In this document: positions 23,616 through 33,680 of the stretch, piece after piece
Layout: every line of letters begins with the position of its first letter
Numbering within the stretch: the first letter of the stretch is position 1
Assembly: GCA_030696085.1 (NCBI GenBank)
Contig: JAUYNL010000091.1
Span: 1-53,757 of the forward strand
Source: Luteolibacter sp.
GTDB lineage: Bacteria; Verrucomicrobiota; Verrucomicrobiia; Verrucomicrobiales; Akkermansiaceae
Direction of reading: 5' to 3'
DNA length: 53,757 nucleotides
Translations under genes and position numbers: made by a program
Notes under the pieces: model-generated
Seen by the model: only the letters and a program-made list of their open reading frames with translations
Databases searched by the model: none
Told to the model about the DNA's origin: nothing

Positions 23616-24899
23616 ATGCATCCCTCCATGACATCACCCGCACAAATCCCAGCCGATTGGGACGTCATCGTCATCGGTGGCGGCCCCGCAGGATCCACCG
23701 CCGCCACCACCCTGGCCCGCGCCGGGCGGCGCGTCCTGGTGCTGGAAAAATCCAAGTTTCCGCGCTTCCACATCGGCGAATCCCTGCTGCCCTATAACCG
23801 CGCCATCTTTGAAGAACTAGGCGTCTGGCCGAAAATCTCCGCCGCCGGCTTCATGGTGAAACGCGGAGCACAGTTCTGGATGGGTGACGGCACGCGCCAC
23901 ACCCGTCTGGATTTCTCAAACGGCAGCTTCACCGAGTTTCCCGAGTCCATCCAGGTGGAGCGCGCGCAGTTCGATCAAATCCTGCTCGATCACTCGCGCG
24001 AAGCCGGGGCCGAAGTCCGCGAGCAATGCCTCGTCCACGGGCACCACGCGGATGCCGCAGGCGTGAGTGTTTCCTTCCGCAATGCCCAGGGCGCGGAACA
24101 AACGGTGCGCGCCGCGTTCCTCATCGATGCCAGCGGGCTCTGCAATCTCACCGCAAATGCCGCCTCGCTGCGCGAGTATTATTCCGGCCACCGGAAAATC
24201 GCCATATTCAGCCACTTCACGAAGGTGGCCATGCCGGAAGGCGGCGAGAAGGGGGACATCCTGATCGTGCGGCGCAAAAACTCCTGGTTCTGGCTCATCC
24301 CCATGGCCGGCGGGAAAACCAGCGTGGGGCTGGTGATGGACCGCGCGGAGTTCCAGGAGCTCGGTAAAAAGCCGGAGCAGGTGTTTGAGGAGGCCGTGCG
24401 CGACACCCGCGCCGTGGCGGATCGTTTCAAGGCCGCCGAAGCGCTGTCCGCGCCGCAGGTGGCGGTGGATTTCTCCTATCGGAACAAGGCGCTCGTCTCG
24501 CCGCGCGCCGTGCGCGTGGGCGATGCCGCAGGCTTCATCGATCCAGTCTTCTCCAGCGGCGTCATGCTTGCCATGAGTAGCGCCCGCGAAGGCGCGCGCA
24601 TCGTGCATGCCGCCCTGGATACCGGCAAGGCCATCACGCCCGCCATGCGCTCCTATGAAAAGCGCACCTGGAAAACCGTCGGCCTCTATTGGCGCTTCAT
24701 CGAGAACTTCTATCGGCTCCACTTCGCCCAATTGTTTTTCCAGCCAGTCAACAAGCACCGCATGGTCTGCGCCATCAACTCCGTGCTCGCCGGCCGCACC
24801 GATCTCACCTTCGCCATCCGCTGGCGCCTCCATCTGTTCTTCATGCTCGCCTGGCTGAACCGCCATGTGCCCGTCGCGAAACGAATCCCCATCGGCTGA
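23616..24899 (+). CDS. Flavin-dependent oxidoreductase, halogenase/geranylgeranyl reductase type
   Basis: A 427-residue flavoprotein. It has an FAD-binding GGGPAGSTAA loop (about residues 20-29), an EKSKFPR box, the WFWLIP motif of the WxWxIP type at about 230-235 that marks tryptophan-halogenase-like proteins, and a second FAD contact RVGDAAGFIDPVFSSG (about 301-316). The halogenase active-site Lys/Glu pair is not confirmed, so it may be a hydroxylase or reductase instead of a halogenase. The C-terminal end is hydrophobic and helical and may touch the membrane. The 4HBT gene lies just upstream. Confidence 0.8.
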   Translation: MHPSMTSPAQIPADWDVIVIGGGPAGSTAATTLARAGRRVLVLEKSKFPRFHIGESLLPYNRAIFEELGVWPKISAAGFMVKRGAQFWMGDGTRHTRLDFSNGSFTEFPESIQVERAQFDQILLDHSREAGAEVREQCLVHGHHADAAGVSVSFRNAQGAEQTVRAAFLIDASGLCNLTANAASLREYYSGHRKIAIFSHFTKVAMPEGGEKGDILIVRRKNSWFWLIPMAGGKTSVGLVMDRAEFQELGKKPEQVFEEAVRDTRAVADRFKAAEALSAPQVAVDFSYRNKALVSPRAVRVGDAAGFIDPVFSSGVMLAMSSAREGARIVHAALDTGKAITPAMRSYEKRTWKTVGLYWRFIENFYRLHFAQLFFQPVNKHRMVCAINSVLAGRTDLTFAIRWRLHLFFMLAWLNRHVPVAKRIPIG

Positions 24900-25073
24900 G
24901 CCGCCGCCGCTTCCCGCATCAGGGTCGGCGGTCAGGAAATGATTCCCGCAGACATGTGGGGTTCCCGTGCTCCACCGCTGCGGCAGGATTTTTCAATTGG
25001 ACAGCCGCCCGTCATCCATGTGAGTTTCACGGCCTCAGGGCAATCGTCCTTGTTCACTTCAAAAACCGAACCA

Positions 25074-25358
25074 ATGAAGATCAGCAACAACCAATTCAAC
25101 AACGAGGAAGTCGTCCTTGATTTCCACCAATATGATTCCTGTGAATTCACCAACTGCCGCTTCGTCGTGCTCGGTTACGGTGCCTTTTCCCTCAACCAGT
25201 GCGAGGTGAAGAACTGCGAATTCACCTTCGCCGGCCCCGCCGCCAGCACGATCCAGACGATGGCCACCATCTATCATAATATCGGCGAGCAGGGAAAAGC
25301 CCTCATCGAGGGAACCTTCGATCAGATCCGAAACGCCAGCGGCGCTCCGCAAGGCTGA
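25074..25358 (+). CDS. Hypothetical small protein with Cys-rich repeat-like strands
   Basis: A 94-residue protein from the ATG at 25074. The N-terminal 60 residues contain short repeats of the kind CEFTNCRF and CEVKNCEF, which resemble pentapeptide-like beta-helix rungs, then AGPAASTIQTMATIY and a helical end. No membrane segment. The family is not known to me. Neither flanking gene is close (175 and 139 bases). Confidence 0.5.
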   Translation: MKISNNQFNNEEVVLDFHQYDSCEFTNCRFVVLGYGAFSLNQCEVKNCEFTFAGPAASTIQTMATIYHNIGEQGKALIEGTFDQIRNASGAPQG

Positions 25359-25497
25359 CCCGGAAAGCCATCCCGTTCCGGTTCTCAAGCGGCGTTCCCC
25401 CACGGGTCCGCCGCTTTTCTCTTGGCCCCGCATCGCGTGAAACATCAGCCGCGCAGCCGCGGTAGAAATGCCGTTCCTGAACAAAGACCCGATTCCC

Positions 25498-27762
25498 ATG
25501 CGATTTCTCCTCCTTTCATCACTGGCCCTCACAACGCTCCATGCCCACCCGCTGGAAATCCGTTTTGACCAGCCTCCCGGAACGGATTCGCGTGGCGATT
25601 GCGGAAGCTTCATGGGTGAAGCCAGCCGCTTTCCGGTCTCCAGTTGGGAAAGCCAGGCACAGCCAGTCGGCAACGGACGGCTCGGTGCCATGGTTTTCGG
25701 AAATCCACTCAAGGAACGCATCCAGTTCAACGAAAGCAGCCTGTGGACCGGTGGCCCCAACCCGTCCGGCGGATACGACGCCAATGAATTCGGCTGCTAT
25801 CAGAACTTCGGTGATCTGTTCATCGAACTCGCCGGCAAAGGTGAAATCTCCGGCTTCTCGCGCACCCTCGACCTCGCCACCGGCATTCATCGCACCACCT
25901 GGAAGTTGAACGGCATCACTTATTCCCGCGAGGTGTTCGCAAGCAAACCCGACGAGTCCGTCATCGTGCGCATCACCGCCGATCAACCCGCCGCAATCTC
26001 CGGCAAAGTCCGCCTGGTCGGAGCCCATGGGGAAACCACCCTCGCCGGCGGCGATGAACTCCGCTTCTCCGGCATCCTGGCCAACGGCCTGCGGCACGCC
26101 GCTCACCTCGCCGTCGTCAGTGAAGGCGGCGGCTGCGTCGCCGACGGCGACCGGATCGCGTTTCTAGGAAACGCGGCGACCCTCGTTCTAACGGCGGCCA
26201 CCGGCTACGCTCTCGATCCGGGGAAAAACTTCCGCAGTGGTCTTGATCCGGCGGAATCCGTGGCCAGCCAGTCCGCCGCCGCCGCGGAAAAGTCCTACGA
26301 CAGCCTTCGCACCTCGCATCTGGCGGATTTCACCGCCCTCATGGGCCGCGTCAGGCTCGACTTGGGAGCTCCGCCGGAGGGTGTCTCCATCAGCGGGCGG
26401 CTCGCCGCCTACCGTGAAGGAGGCCGCGACCCGCATCTTGAAGCACTCATGTTCCAGTATGGCCGTTATCTTCTCATCTCCTGCTCGCGCGGTTTCCTGC
26501 CTGCCAATCTGCAGGGTCTCTGGAATGATAGCAACAAGCCCGCCTGGTTCTCCGACTATCACACGAACATCAACCTGCAGATGAACTACTGGCTCACCGG
26601 GCCCGCCAATCTAACCGAGTGCGCGCTGCCGCTCTTCGCCTGGACCGCCGCCATGATCCCCGGCAGCCGCGATGCCACCGTGAAAGCCTTCGGTGATAAA
26701 ACCCCCGGCTGGACGATGCGCACGTCCGCCAACATCTTCGGCGGCAACGGCTGGCAGTGGAACCTGCCCTCCTCCGCCTGGCTCGCCCAACATTTCTGGG
26801 AGCACTATGCCTTCACCGGCGACAAGGAGTTTCTATCAAAAACCGCCTGGCCCGTGCTTTCGCAAGTCTCGGAATTCTGGCTCGATCACCTCGTGGAAAA
26901 GGACGGCAAACTCGTCGTCCCGAATGGTTGGTCGCCCGAGCATGGCCCGCGCGAGGATGGCGTCGCACATGACCAGCAGATCGTCTGGGATCTTTTCACC
27001 AACACAGCCGCCGCCGCCCAGGCTCTTGGCAACGACCAGTTCAGAAACCGGGTCACGATAGCCCGCAATCGATTGGCTGGCCCGCAAGTCGGCTCTTGGG
27101 GCCAGATCATGGAGTGGGCCAGCGAGCGGCCCGAGCTTGAGAAATCCCATCACCGCCACACTTCCCACCTCTTCGCCGTGCATCCCGGCCGCCAGATCTC
27201 ACTCACCGCCACCCCGGAACTTGCCAAGGCCGCCGCGCATTCGTTAGAGGCTCGTGGCTCCTCCGGCGACTCGCGCCGCTCCTGGACCTGGGCATGGCGC
27301 GGCGCGCTCTGGGCCCGCCTCGGAAACCCCGACAAAGCCGGCGAAATGATCCGCGGCCTGCTCACCCACAACACGCTTCCCAATCTCCTCACCACTCACC
27401 CGCCGTTCCAGATTGATGGCAATCTCGGCATCACCGCCGGCATCTGCGAGATGCTCGTCCAGTCCCATGCCGGGGAAATCTCCATCCTGCCCGCCGTGCC
27501 GCCCGCATGGAAGGACGGCTCCGTGAAGGGTCTCAAGGCGCGCGGCGGCTTCGAGATCGATGCCATCTGGAAGGATGGGAAACTCACGTCGGCACGCATC
27601 CGCTCGATCCTTGGAAATACGGCCGTAGTCCGCCTTCCCGGAAACCCTCCATTCATCGAAACACGGACCAATGACGAAAAAGCCACGCGGCGCGCGCCCG
27701 CACGAGACGGAACTTTTCAATTCATCACCGATCCTGGTTCGAGCTATCTGATTCAGTTCTGA
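25498..27762 (+). CDS. Glycoside hydrolase family 95 protein (alpha-L-fucosidase type)
   Basis: A 754-residue secreted enzyme with signal peptide (residues 1-18). The N-terminal beta-sandwich has [11 protein letters not shown] and [10 protein letters not shown]. The (alpha/alpha)6 barrel carries the inverting GH95 residues: NIN (N357 and N359, equal to the catalytic Asn pair of bifidobacterial AfcA), WSPE (E481) and FQIDGN (D640). The family cleaves alpha-1,2-linked fucose; related members act on galactose or arabinose residues. The chosen start (25498) follows a longer, less likely one at 25468. Confidence 0.93.
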   Translation: MRFLLLSSLALTTLHAHPLEIRFDQPPGTDSRGDCGSFMGEASRFPVSSWESQAQPVGNGRLGAMVFGNPLKERIQFNESSLWTGGPNPSGGYDANEFGCYQNFGDLFIELAGKGEISGFSRTLDLATGIHRTTWKLNGITYSREVFASKPDESVIVRITADQPAAISGKVRLVGAHGETTLAGGDELRFSGILANGLRHAAHLAVVSEGGGCVADGDRIAFLGNAATLVLTAATGYALDPGKNFRSGLDPAESVASQSAAAAEKSYDSLRTSHLADFTALMGRVRLDLGAPPEGVSISGRLAAYREGGRDPHLEALMFQYGRYLLISCSRGFLPANLQGLWNDSNKPAWFSDYHTNINLQMNYWLTGPANLTECALPLFAWTAAMIPGSRDATVKAFGDKTPGWTMRTSANIFGGNGWQWNLPSSAWLAQHFWEHYAFTGDKEFLSKTAWPVLSQVSEFWLDHLVEKDGKLVVPNGWSPEHGPREDGVAHDQQIVWDLFTNTAAAAQALGNDQFRNRVTIARNRLAGPQVGSWGQIMEWASERPELEKSHHRHTSHLFAVHPGRQISLTATPELAKAAAHSLEARGSSGDSRRSWTWAWRGALWARLGNPDKAGEMIRGLLTHNTLPNLLTTHPPFQIDGNLGITAGICEMLVQSHAGEISILPAVPPAWKDGSVKGLKARGGFEIDAIWKDGKLTSARIRSILGNTAVVRLPGNPPFIETRTNDEKATRRAPARDGTFQFITDPGSSYLIQF

Positions 27763-27893
27763 CCTAAGCTCCGGGCTCCGCGAATCTTGATGAAAACGCC
27801 TTGCGCGTCGGCACTTCGCCCGCTACTTCACGACCGTTTTCGACCCGGGCATTGAAACCTCGGGTCACTCGGAGTTTCCGCCCAGCCACCGTC

Positions 27894-29120
27894 ATGAAAC
27901 CAAAAAAAGTTGCCATTCTCACCGCCGGGGGCCTCGCCCCGTGTCTCTCCAGCGCCATCGGCGCGCTCATCGAGCGCTACACCGAGATCGATCCCACCAT
28001 CGAAATCATCTGCTATCGCGGCGGCTACAAGGGCCTGCTGCTGGGTGACAGCCTCACGGTTTGCGCCACCATCCGGGAAAACGCCCAGATCCTCCACAAC
28101 TACGGCGGCAGCCCCATCGGCAACAGCCGCGTGAAACTCACCAACATCAAGGACTGCATCAAGCGCGGCCTCGTCCAGGAAGGCCAGGACCCGCAGAAAG
28201 TCGCCGCCGATCAACTCGTCAAGGACGGCGTGGACGTGCTCCACACCATCGGTGGCGACGACACCAATACCGCCGCCGCGGAGCTCGCCGCCTTCCTCAA
28301 GCAAAACAATTACGACCTCACCGTCATCGGCCTGCCCAAGACCATCGACAACGACGTCTATCCGATCCGCCAGAGCCTCGGTGCCTGGACCGCCGCCGCG
28401 CACGGTGCGCGGAACTTCGCGAATGTCGTGGCCGAGCACAACGCCAACCCGCGCATGCTCATCGTCCATGAGGTGATGGGCCGCAATTGCGGCTGGCTCA
28501 CCGCCGCCACCGCCAGGCAATATCAGGACAAACTCGACACCCGGCAATGGCTGCCGGAAATCGGCCTCTCCAAGGAACGTTTCTCCGTGCACGCCGTTTA
28601 CATTCCCGAGATGGCCGTCGATTTCGACACCGAGGTCGCCCGCCTTTCCCGTATCATGGATGAGCATGACAATGTGAACCTCTTCATTTCCGAAGGCGCC
28701 GGCGTGGAGGACATTCTGCGCGCCATGGAAGCCTCCGGACAAACCATCGTCCGCGATGCCTTCGGCCATGTGAAACTCGATACCATCAATCCCGGCGGCT
28801 ACTTCGCCAAGGAATTCGCCCATCGCATCGGCGCGGAAAAAACCCTTATCCAGAAGAGCGGTTACTACAGCCGCGCCGCCGCCGCCAACGATGCCGACCA
28901 GCGCCTCATCAAAGGCTGCGCGGACCTCGCCGTGGAATGCGCCCTGCGCCGCGAAGGCGGAGTCATCGGTCACGATGAGGGCCGCAACAACACGCTCCGC
29001 GCCATCGAGTTCGACCGCATCAAAGGCGGCAAACCCTTCGATATCGACACCCCATGGTTCGAGGAGCTGCTCGTCAAGATCGGCCAGACCAAGGGAGCGC
29101 GAGTCGAAGTGTCCCACTGA
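27894..29120 (+). CDS. Pyrophosphate-dependent phosphofructokinase
   Basis: A 408-residue enzyme that phosphorylates fructose 6-phosphate with PPi, reversibly, in glycolysis/gluconeogenesis. Seen are GGLAPCLSSAIG at the N-terminus, GGDDTNTAAAELA (about residues 119-131, GGDD typical of the PPi-using forms instead of the GGDGS of ATP enzymes), PKTIDNDVYP (substrate loop with catalytic Asp) and MGRNCGWL. An upstream in-frame start (27801) was rejected as its extra residues look non-coding. It may also be called pfp. Confidence 0.93.
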   Translation: MKPKKVAILTAGGLAPCLSSAIGALIERYTEIDPTIEIICYRGGYKGLLLGDSLTVCATIRENAQILHNYGGSPIGNSRVKLTNIKDCIKRGLVQEGQDPQKVAADQLVKDGVDVLHTIGGDDTNTAAAELAAFLKQNNYDLTVIGLPKTIDNDVYPIRQSLGAWTAAAHGARNFANVVAEHNANPRMLIVHEVMGRNCGWLTAATARQYQDKLDTRQWLPEIGLSKERFSVHAVYIPEMAVDFDTEVARLSRIMDEHDNVNLFISEGAGVEDILRAMEASGQTIVRDAFGHVKLDTINPGGYFAKEFAHRIGAEKTLIQKSGYYSRAAAANDADQRLIKGCADLAVECALRREGGVIGHDEGRNNTLRAIEFDRIKGGKPFDIDTPWFEELLVKIGQTKGARVEVSH

Positions 29121-29234
29121 AAACGCGTCGGAGTTCACGCGACGGCGCGGCACCTTGAGCAGGGCGGCTGGAGCATCCCATCCTGCCAACCAGTGAAATG
29201 TGGCGGACGGAAGTTGGGGAGGAGTGGACATGCG

Positions 29235-29251
29235 CGGGGAAGTTCCCCGCA
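29235..29251. terminator. Inverted repeat between convergent genes
   Basis: GCGGGGAA and TTCCCCGC flank one base (29243), a perfect 8-bp inverted repeat between the phosphofructokinase gene and the opposing RND pump gene. It could fold into a 6-bp GC stem with a five-base loop and serve as a bidirectional terminator, but no T-run follows on either strand, so the call is tentative. Confidence 0.35.
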
Positions 29252-29255
29252 CGGT

Positions 29256-32200
29256 TCAGGCCGGCGCGGGCGCGGATGCTTTCGCCTGCTTCCTCATGAA
29301 CATGCGGGAGATCAGGACGAAGAAGAACGGAATGAAGATCAGGTCGATGAAGGTGGCGGAAAGCAGGCCGCCGGTGACGGCCGTGCCGATGGCGTTCTGA
29401 GCCGCCGCGCCGGCGCCGGTGGTGAGCGCCAGCGGCAGCGTGCCGAAGAAGAAGGCCAGCGAGGTCATGATGACGGGGCGCAAGCGGATTCTAACGGCGG
29501 AGAGAGTGGCTTCCACCAGCCCGTGGCCCTGGCTCATCTGCGCCTTGATGAACTGGATGATCAGGATGGCGTTCTTGGTGGAAAGGCCGACGGTGGTGAG
29601 CAGCCCGATCTGGAGATAGACGTCATTGGGCAGTACCCGCAGGGTGACCGCGCTGATCGCACCCACGAGGCCGAGCGGGATCATCAGCAGATTGACGAAA
29701 GGAATGGTCCAGCTTTCGTAAAGCGCGGCCACGCTGAGGAAGACGACTAACAGGGAGATGGCATAAAGCGCGGGAGCCTGGGCTCCGGCGTTTTTCTCCT
29801 CGTAGGAAAGTCCGCTCCATTCGTAGCCGATTCCTTCCGGGAGATTCGCCGCCATTTTTTCCATCTCGTCCATGGCCTCGCCGGTGCTCACGCCTGGCGC
29901 GGCCTGGCCCATGATCTGCACGGACGAGATGCCGTTGTAGCGCTCCAGGCGGGGTGATCCATACTGCCAGCGGGCGGAGGAGAATGCGGAAAACGGAACC
30001 ATCTCGCCGCGCGTGTTTTTCACATGCCAGCGGCCGATGTCCTCGGGCAGCATGCGGAATTCCGCGGCGGACTGGAGGAAGACTTTTTTGACCCGGCCGT
30101 TTTCGATGAAGTCGTTCACATAGGAGCTTCCCCAGGCCGTGGCGAGCACGCTGTTGATTTCACCGGGCGATACTCCGAGCGAGCCGGCGCGGATGTCGTC
30201 GATATCAAGTTTGAACTGCGGTGAATCGTCCTGGCCGTTAGGACGCACGGCGGTTAGTTTTTTGTTTTGCATGGCCATGCCCAGCAGTTGGCCGCGGGCG
30301 GCCATGAGTTTTTCGTGGCCCAGCCCGCCGCGGTCCTGGAGCATGAAGTCGAAACCGTTGGCCTGCCCCAGCTCCGCGACGGCGGGCGGTGATATGGCGA
30401 AGGCCATGCCGTCCTTGATTTTCGCGAAGGCGCCCATGGCGCGTCCGGCGATGGCGGCGGCTTTCAGATCGGGCGACTGGCGTTCCTTCCAGTCCTTCAG
30501 TTTCACGAATGCCAGGCCCATGTTCTGGCCGCGTCCCGCAAAGCTGAATCCGGAGATGGTGATGAGTCCCTCGACGGTGTTTTTTTCGTTTTTAGTGAAG
30601 TATTCGTCCATCTGCTGGAGGACCTTGATCGTGCGGTCCTCCGTGGCTCCGGGCGGGAGCTGGACCAGACAGATGAGATAGCCCTGGTCCTCATCCGGCA
30701 GGAAGGCGGTGGGCAGGCGCACGAAGAGGAATCCCATGCACGCGACGATGGCGGCATAGACCGCGACATAACGCAGCGGCTTGCGGAAGGAGGCTTTGAC
30801 GAGAGCCTCGTATTTCCTCCTGCTGAAGTCGAAGCCGCGGTTGAACAAGCCGAAAAAACCGCGAAACCAGCCGGATTCCCCGGTATGATGGCCTTTCTCC
30901 ACCGGCTTGAGCATGGTGGCGCACAGCGCGGGAGTCAGCGTCATGGCCAGCAGCACGGAGAGAATCATCGCGGAGATGATCGTGATGGAGAACTGGCGGT
31001 AGATCACGCCGGTGGAGCCGCCGAAAAAGGCCATCGGCAGGAACACGGCGGTTAGAACGATGACGATGCCCCACAGCGCGCTGGTGATCTGGCCCATGGA
31101 CTTGATGGTCGCCTCCTTGGGCGGCAGGCCCTCCTCGGTCATGATGCGCTCGACATTTTCCACCACCACGATGGCATCGTCCACCAGCAGGCCGATGACG
31201 ATGACCAGCGCGAACATGGTGAGCGTGTTGATGGAGAATCCGCAGGCAGATAGAACGGCGAAGGTTCCCAGCAGCACGACGGGCACCGCGATGGTGGGGA
31301 TGAGCGTGGCGCGGAAATTCTGCAGGAAGAGATACATGATGATGAAGACCAGGATCACGGCCTCGATCAGGGTTTTGACCACTTCCTGGATGGAGATCCT
31401 CACGAAGGGCGTGGAGTCGAAGGGATACACCACCTCCACTCCCTGCGGGAAATAGTATGAGAGTTCCGCCATCTTCTCCTTGATGCGGGTGGCGGTTTCC
31501 AGCGCGTTGGCCCCGGATGCGAGGCGCACGGCCATGGCACCCACCGGCTTGCCCTTCCAGAATGACTGCGTGCCGTAGCTCTCCGTGCCGATCGCGCACT
31601 CGGCGACATCCTTCAACCGGACGGTGGAGCCATCGCTGTTGGTTTTCAGGATGATGGCATCGAACTGTTCCGGCGTCCGCATCAGGGTGCGGGTGGTGAT
31701 GGTGGCGTTCAACTGTTGCCCTTTCGCGGAGGGTGTCTCGCCGAACTGGCCGGCGGACACCTGGGCGTTCTGCGCCTGCAGCGCCGCGACCACCTCATTG
31801 GTCGTTAGATGATAGTTGTGCAGTTTGGCGGGATTGAGCCAGATGCGCATGGCGTTCTGGGAGCCGAAGGTCTGCATTTCGCCCACGCCTTCGAGGCGGC
31901 TCACGATGTCCTGGACGTTGGAAACGAGATAGTCGGTCAGCGCGTTGCGGTCCAGCGAGCCGTCCACGGAGGTCAGGCCCACGACGAGCAGGAAGTTGCG
32001 CGTGGATTTGGTGACGGAGATGCCCTGCCGCTGGACGATCTGCGGCAGCAACGGGGTGGCGAGCTGCAGTTTGTTCTGCACCTGCACCTGGGCGATGTTC
32101 GGATCGGTGCCGGCCTTGAAGGTCAGGTTGATGGCGATGCTGCCCGATGAGTCGCTGGTGGACGACATGTAGAGCAGGTTGTCGATGCCGTTGAGTTTTT

Positions 32201-32399
32201 GCTCGATGACCTGGGTGACCGTGTCCTGCACCGTCTGGGCGGACGCGCCCGGATAGATGGCGTTGATGGTGATCTGCGGCGGCGCGATGGGCGGGTATTG
32301 GGAGACCGGCAGCGACTTGATGGACAGCAGACCCGCCAGCATGATCATGATGGCGATCACCCATGCGAAGATGGGACGATTGATGAAAAAGGTGGGCAT
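29256..32399 (-). CDS. RND-family multidrug efflux pump, inner-membrane component (HAE1 type)
   Basis: A 1047-residue, 12-TM AcrB/MexB-type proton antiporter. The proton relay [27 protein letters not shown] near the N-terminus, and the two large periplasmic loops are recognised; [16 protein letters not shown] lies in the second loop. Length matches AcrB (1049). It is the last gene of a minus-strand operon with a membrane fusion protein and an outer membrane factor, so the three form a tripartite pump spanning the envelope. Substrate cannot be deduced. Confidence 0.95.
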   Translation of the reverse strand: MPTFFINRPIFAWVIAIMIMLAGLLSIKSLPVSQYPPIAPPQITINAIYPGASAQTVQDTVTQVIEQKLNGIDNLLYMSSTSDSSGSIAINLTFKAGTDPNIAQVQVQNKLQLATPLLPQIVQRQGISVTKSTRNFLLVVGLTSVDGSLDRNALTDYLVSNVQDIVSRLEGVGEMQTFGSQNAMRIWLNPAKLHNYHLTTNEVVAALQAQNAQVSAGQFGETPSAKGQQLNATITTRTLMRTPEQFDAIILKTNSDGSTVRLKDVAECAIGTESYGTQSFWKGKPVGAMAVRLASGANALETATRIKEKMAELSYYFPQGVEVVYPFDSTPFVRISIQEVVKTLIEAVILVFIIMYLFLQNFRATLIPTIAVPVVLLGTFAVLSACGFSINTLTMFALVIVIGLLVDDAIVVVENVERIMTEEGLPPKEATIKSMGQITSALWGIVIVLTAVFLPMAFFGGSTGVIYRQFSITIISAMILSVLLAMTLTPALCATMLKPVEKGHHTGESGWFRGFFGLFNRGFDFSRRKYEALVKASFRKPLRYVAVYAAIVACMGFLFVRLPTAFLPDEDQGYLICLVQLPPGATEDRTIKVLQQMDEYFTKNEKNTVEGLITISGFSFAGRGQNMGLAFVKLKDWKERQSPDLKAAAIAGRAMGAFAKIKDGMAFAISPPAVAELGQANGFDFMLQDRGGLGHEKLMAARGQLLGMAMQNKKLTAVRPNGQDDSPQFKLDIDDIRAGSLGVSPGEINSVLATAWGSSYVNDFIENGRVKKVFLQSAAEFRMLPEDIGRWHVKNTRGEMVPFSAFSSARWQYGSPRLERYNGISSVQIMGQAAPGVSTGEAMDEMEKMAANLPEGIGYEWSGLSYEEKNAGAQAPALYAISLLVVFLSVAALYESWTIPFVNLLMIPLGLVGAISAVTLRVLPNDVYLQIGLLTTVGLSTKNAILIIQFIKAQMSQGHGLVEATLSAVRIRLRPVIMTSLAFFFGTLPLALTTGAGAAAQNAIGTAVTGGLLSATFIDLIFIPFFFVLISRMFMRKQAKASAPAPA

Positions 32400-32469
32400 G
32401 GGTGGGAAGGGAGATTAGTGATGGGTGATTGGATAATTGGGGTTGGAGTTTCGCCCTCATTTCCAATAT

Positions 32470-33663
32470 CTAATGTCCTGATGTCTTTTCCTCAAATGGC
32501 ACCGCCTTCACCGGCGTGCCGGGGCGTGCTTTCTGAAGGCCTTCGAGAATCACGCGGTCGCCGGGTTTCAGGCCCTCGTTGACCAGCCAGTTCTCGCCGA
32601 CGGTGCGATCCGCCTGGATCACGCGCGGCTCCACTTTCTCATCGGCGCCCACGGTCATGACCATGGCGCTGCCGGCGGGATTGCGCGTGACTCCGCGCTG
32701 CGGCACGAGGATGCCTTGCTCCCTGACGCCTTCTTCAAGCGTCGCGCGCACGAACATGCCGGGCAGGAGTGTTAGCTTCGGATTGGGGAAAAGCGTGCGC
32801 AGCGTGACCGAGCCGGTGCTTTCATCGACGAAGGCCTCGGTGAACTTGAGGATGCCCGGCTGGGGATACTGGCTGCCGTCATCGAGGGTGAGCGCCACCT
32901 TTGCCTGTTTTTCGCTGGTGGTGGTCCGGCCGCTTTCGAGCGCTTTTCTCAGGCGCAGCATGTCGCTGCTGGACTGGGTGACATCGACATAGACCGGATC
33001 GAGCTGCTGGATGGTGGCGAGCGGCGTGGGCTGGCTGGCGGTGACCAATGCGCCGTTGGTCACCGATGAGCGGCCGATGCGCCCGGAGATCGGGGCGGTC
33101 ACTTTGGTGTAGGCGAGGTTGATGCGGGCGGCTTCCAGCGAGGCTTTCGCGGATTGGATGTCGGCCTCGGTGAGTTTCAACGCGGCGACGGCGTCATCAA
33201 GATCCTGTCCGCTGACCGCCTCGCTGGTTAGAAGTTCCTTGTAACGATCGGCCTTGAGTTTCACCGGCAGGAGATTGGCCTCGGCTTTGGCCAGGGCGGC
33301 CTGGGCTCCGTCATGCGCGGCCTGATAGCTGGCGGGATCGATCTGATAGAGGACCTCGCCGGCCTTGACGTCGGAGCCTTCGGTGAAGAGGCGGTTTTGA
33401 ATGATGCCGCCGACCTGCGGCCGGACCTCGGCGGTCAGCGAGGCTGCGACGCGTCCGGACAACTCGGTGCTCAGCGTGACGCGCTGCGTTTCGATGGTGA
33501 TCACCGAGACTTCCGGAGTGCCCGCCATTATTGCCGGTGCTCCCGGAGCTGGTTTTTTCCCGCAGGAAGAGAGGGGGAGACACAAGACGCAGGCATGAAG
33601 GGCAGCCATCACGAGGGACCTGTTTTTCACTGCCATGAATGGATCACGAATCACTGTTTTCAT
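32470..33663 (-). CDS. RND efflux periplasmic adaptor (membrane fusion protein)
   Basis: A 397-residue AcrA/MexA-type adaptor starting at the ATG at 33663 (a longer reading frame upstream is the shadow of the next gene). The lipobox LSSC is near residue 34. The lipoyl halves are visible (ELSGRVAASLTAEVRPQVGG and VTAPISGRIGRSSVTNGALV), and a coiled-coil hairpin between them. The stop is 70 bases before the pump gene and the start 18 bases after the outer membrane factor gene. Confidence 0.93.
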   Translation of the reverse strand: MKTVIRDPFMAVKNRSLVMAALHACVLCLPLSSCGKKPAPGAPAIMAGTPEVSVITIETQRVTLSTELSGRVAASLTAEVRPQVGGIIQNRLFTEGSDVKAGEVLYQIDPASYQAAHDGAQAALAKAEANLLPVKLKADRYKELLTSEAVSGQDLDDAVAALKLTEADIQSAKASLEAARINLAYTKVTAPISGRIGRSSVTNGALVTASQPTPLATIQQLDPVYVDVTQSSSDMLRLRKALESGRTTTSEKQAKVALTLDDGSQYPQPGILKFTEAFVDESTGSVTLRTLFPNPKLTLLPGMFVRATLEEGVREQGILVPQRGVTRNPAGSAMVMTVGADEKVEPRVIQADRTVGENWLVNEGLKPGDRVILEGLQKARPGTPVKAVPFEEKTSGH

Positions 33664-33680
33664 CTTGGTCTTGTGTCTTT

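Noticed and set aside
27801..27893. Upstream in-frame extension of phosphofructokinase
   Set aside because: The added residues do not resemble the family; the ATG at 27894 gives a normal N-terminus.
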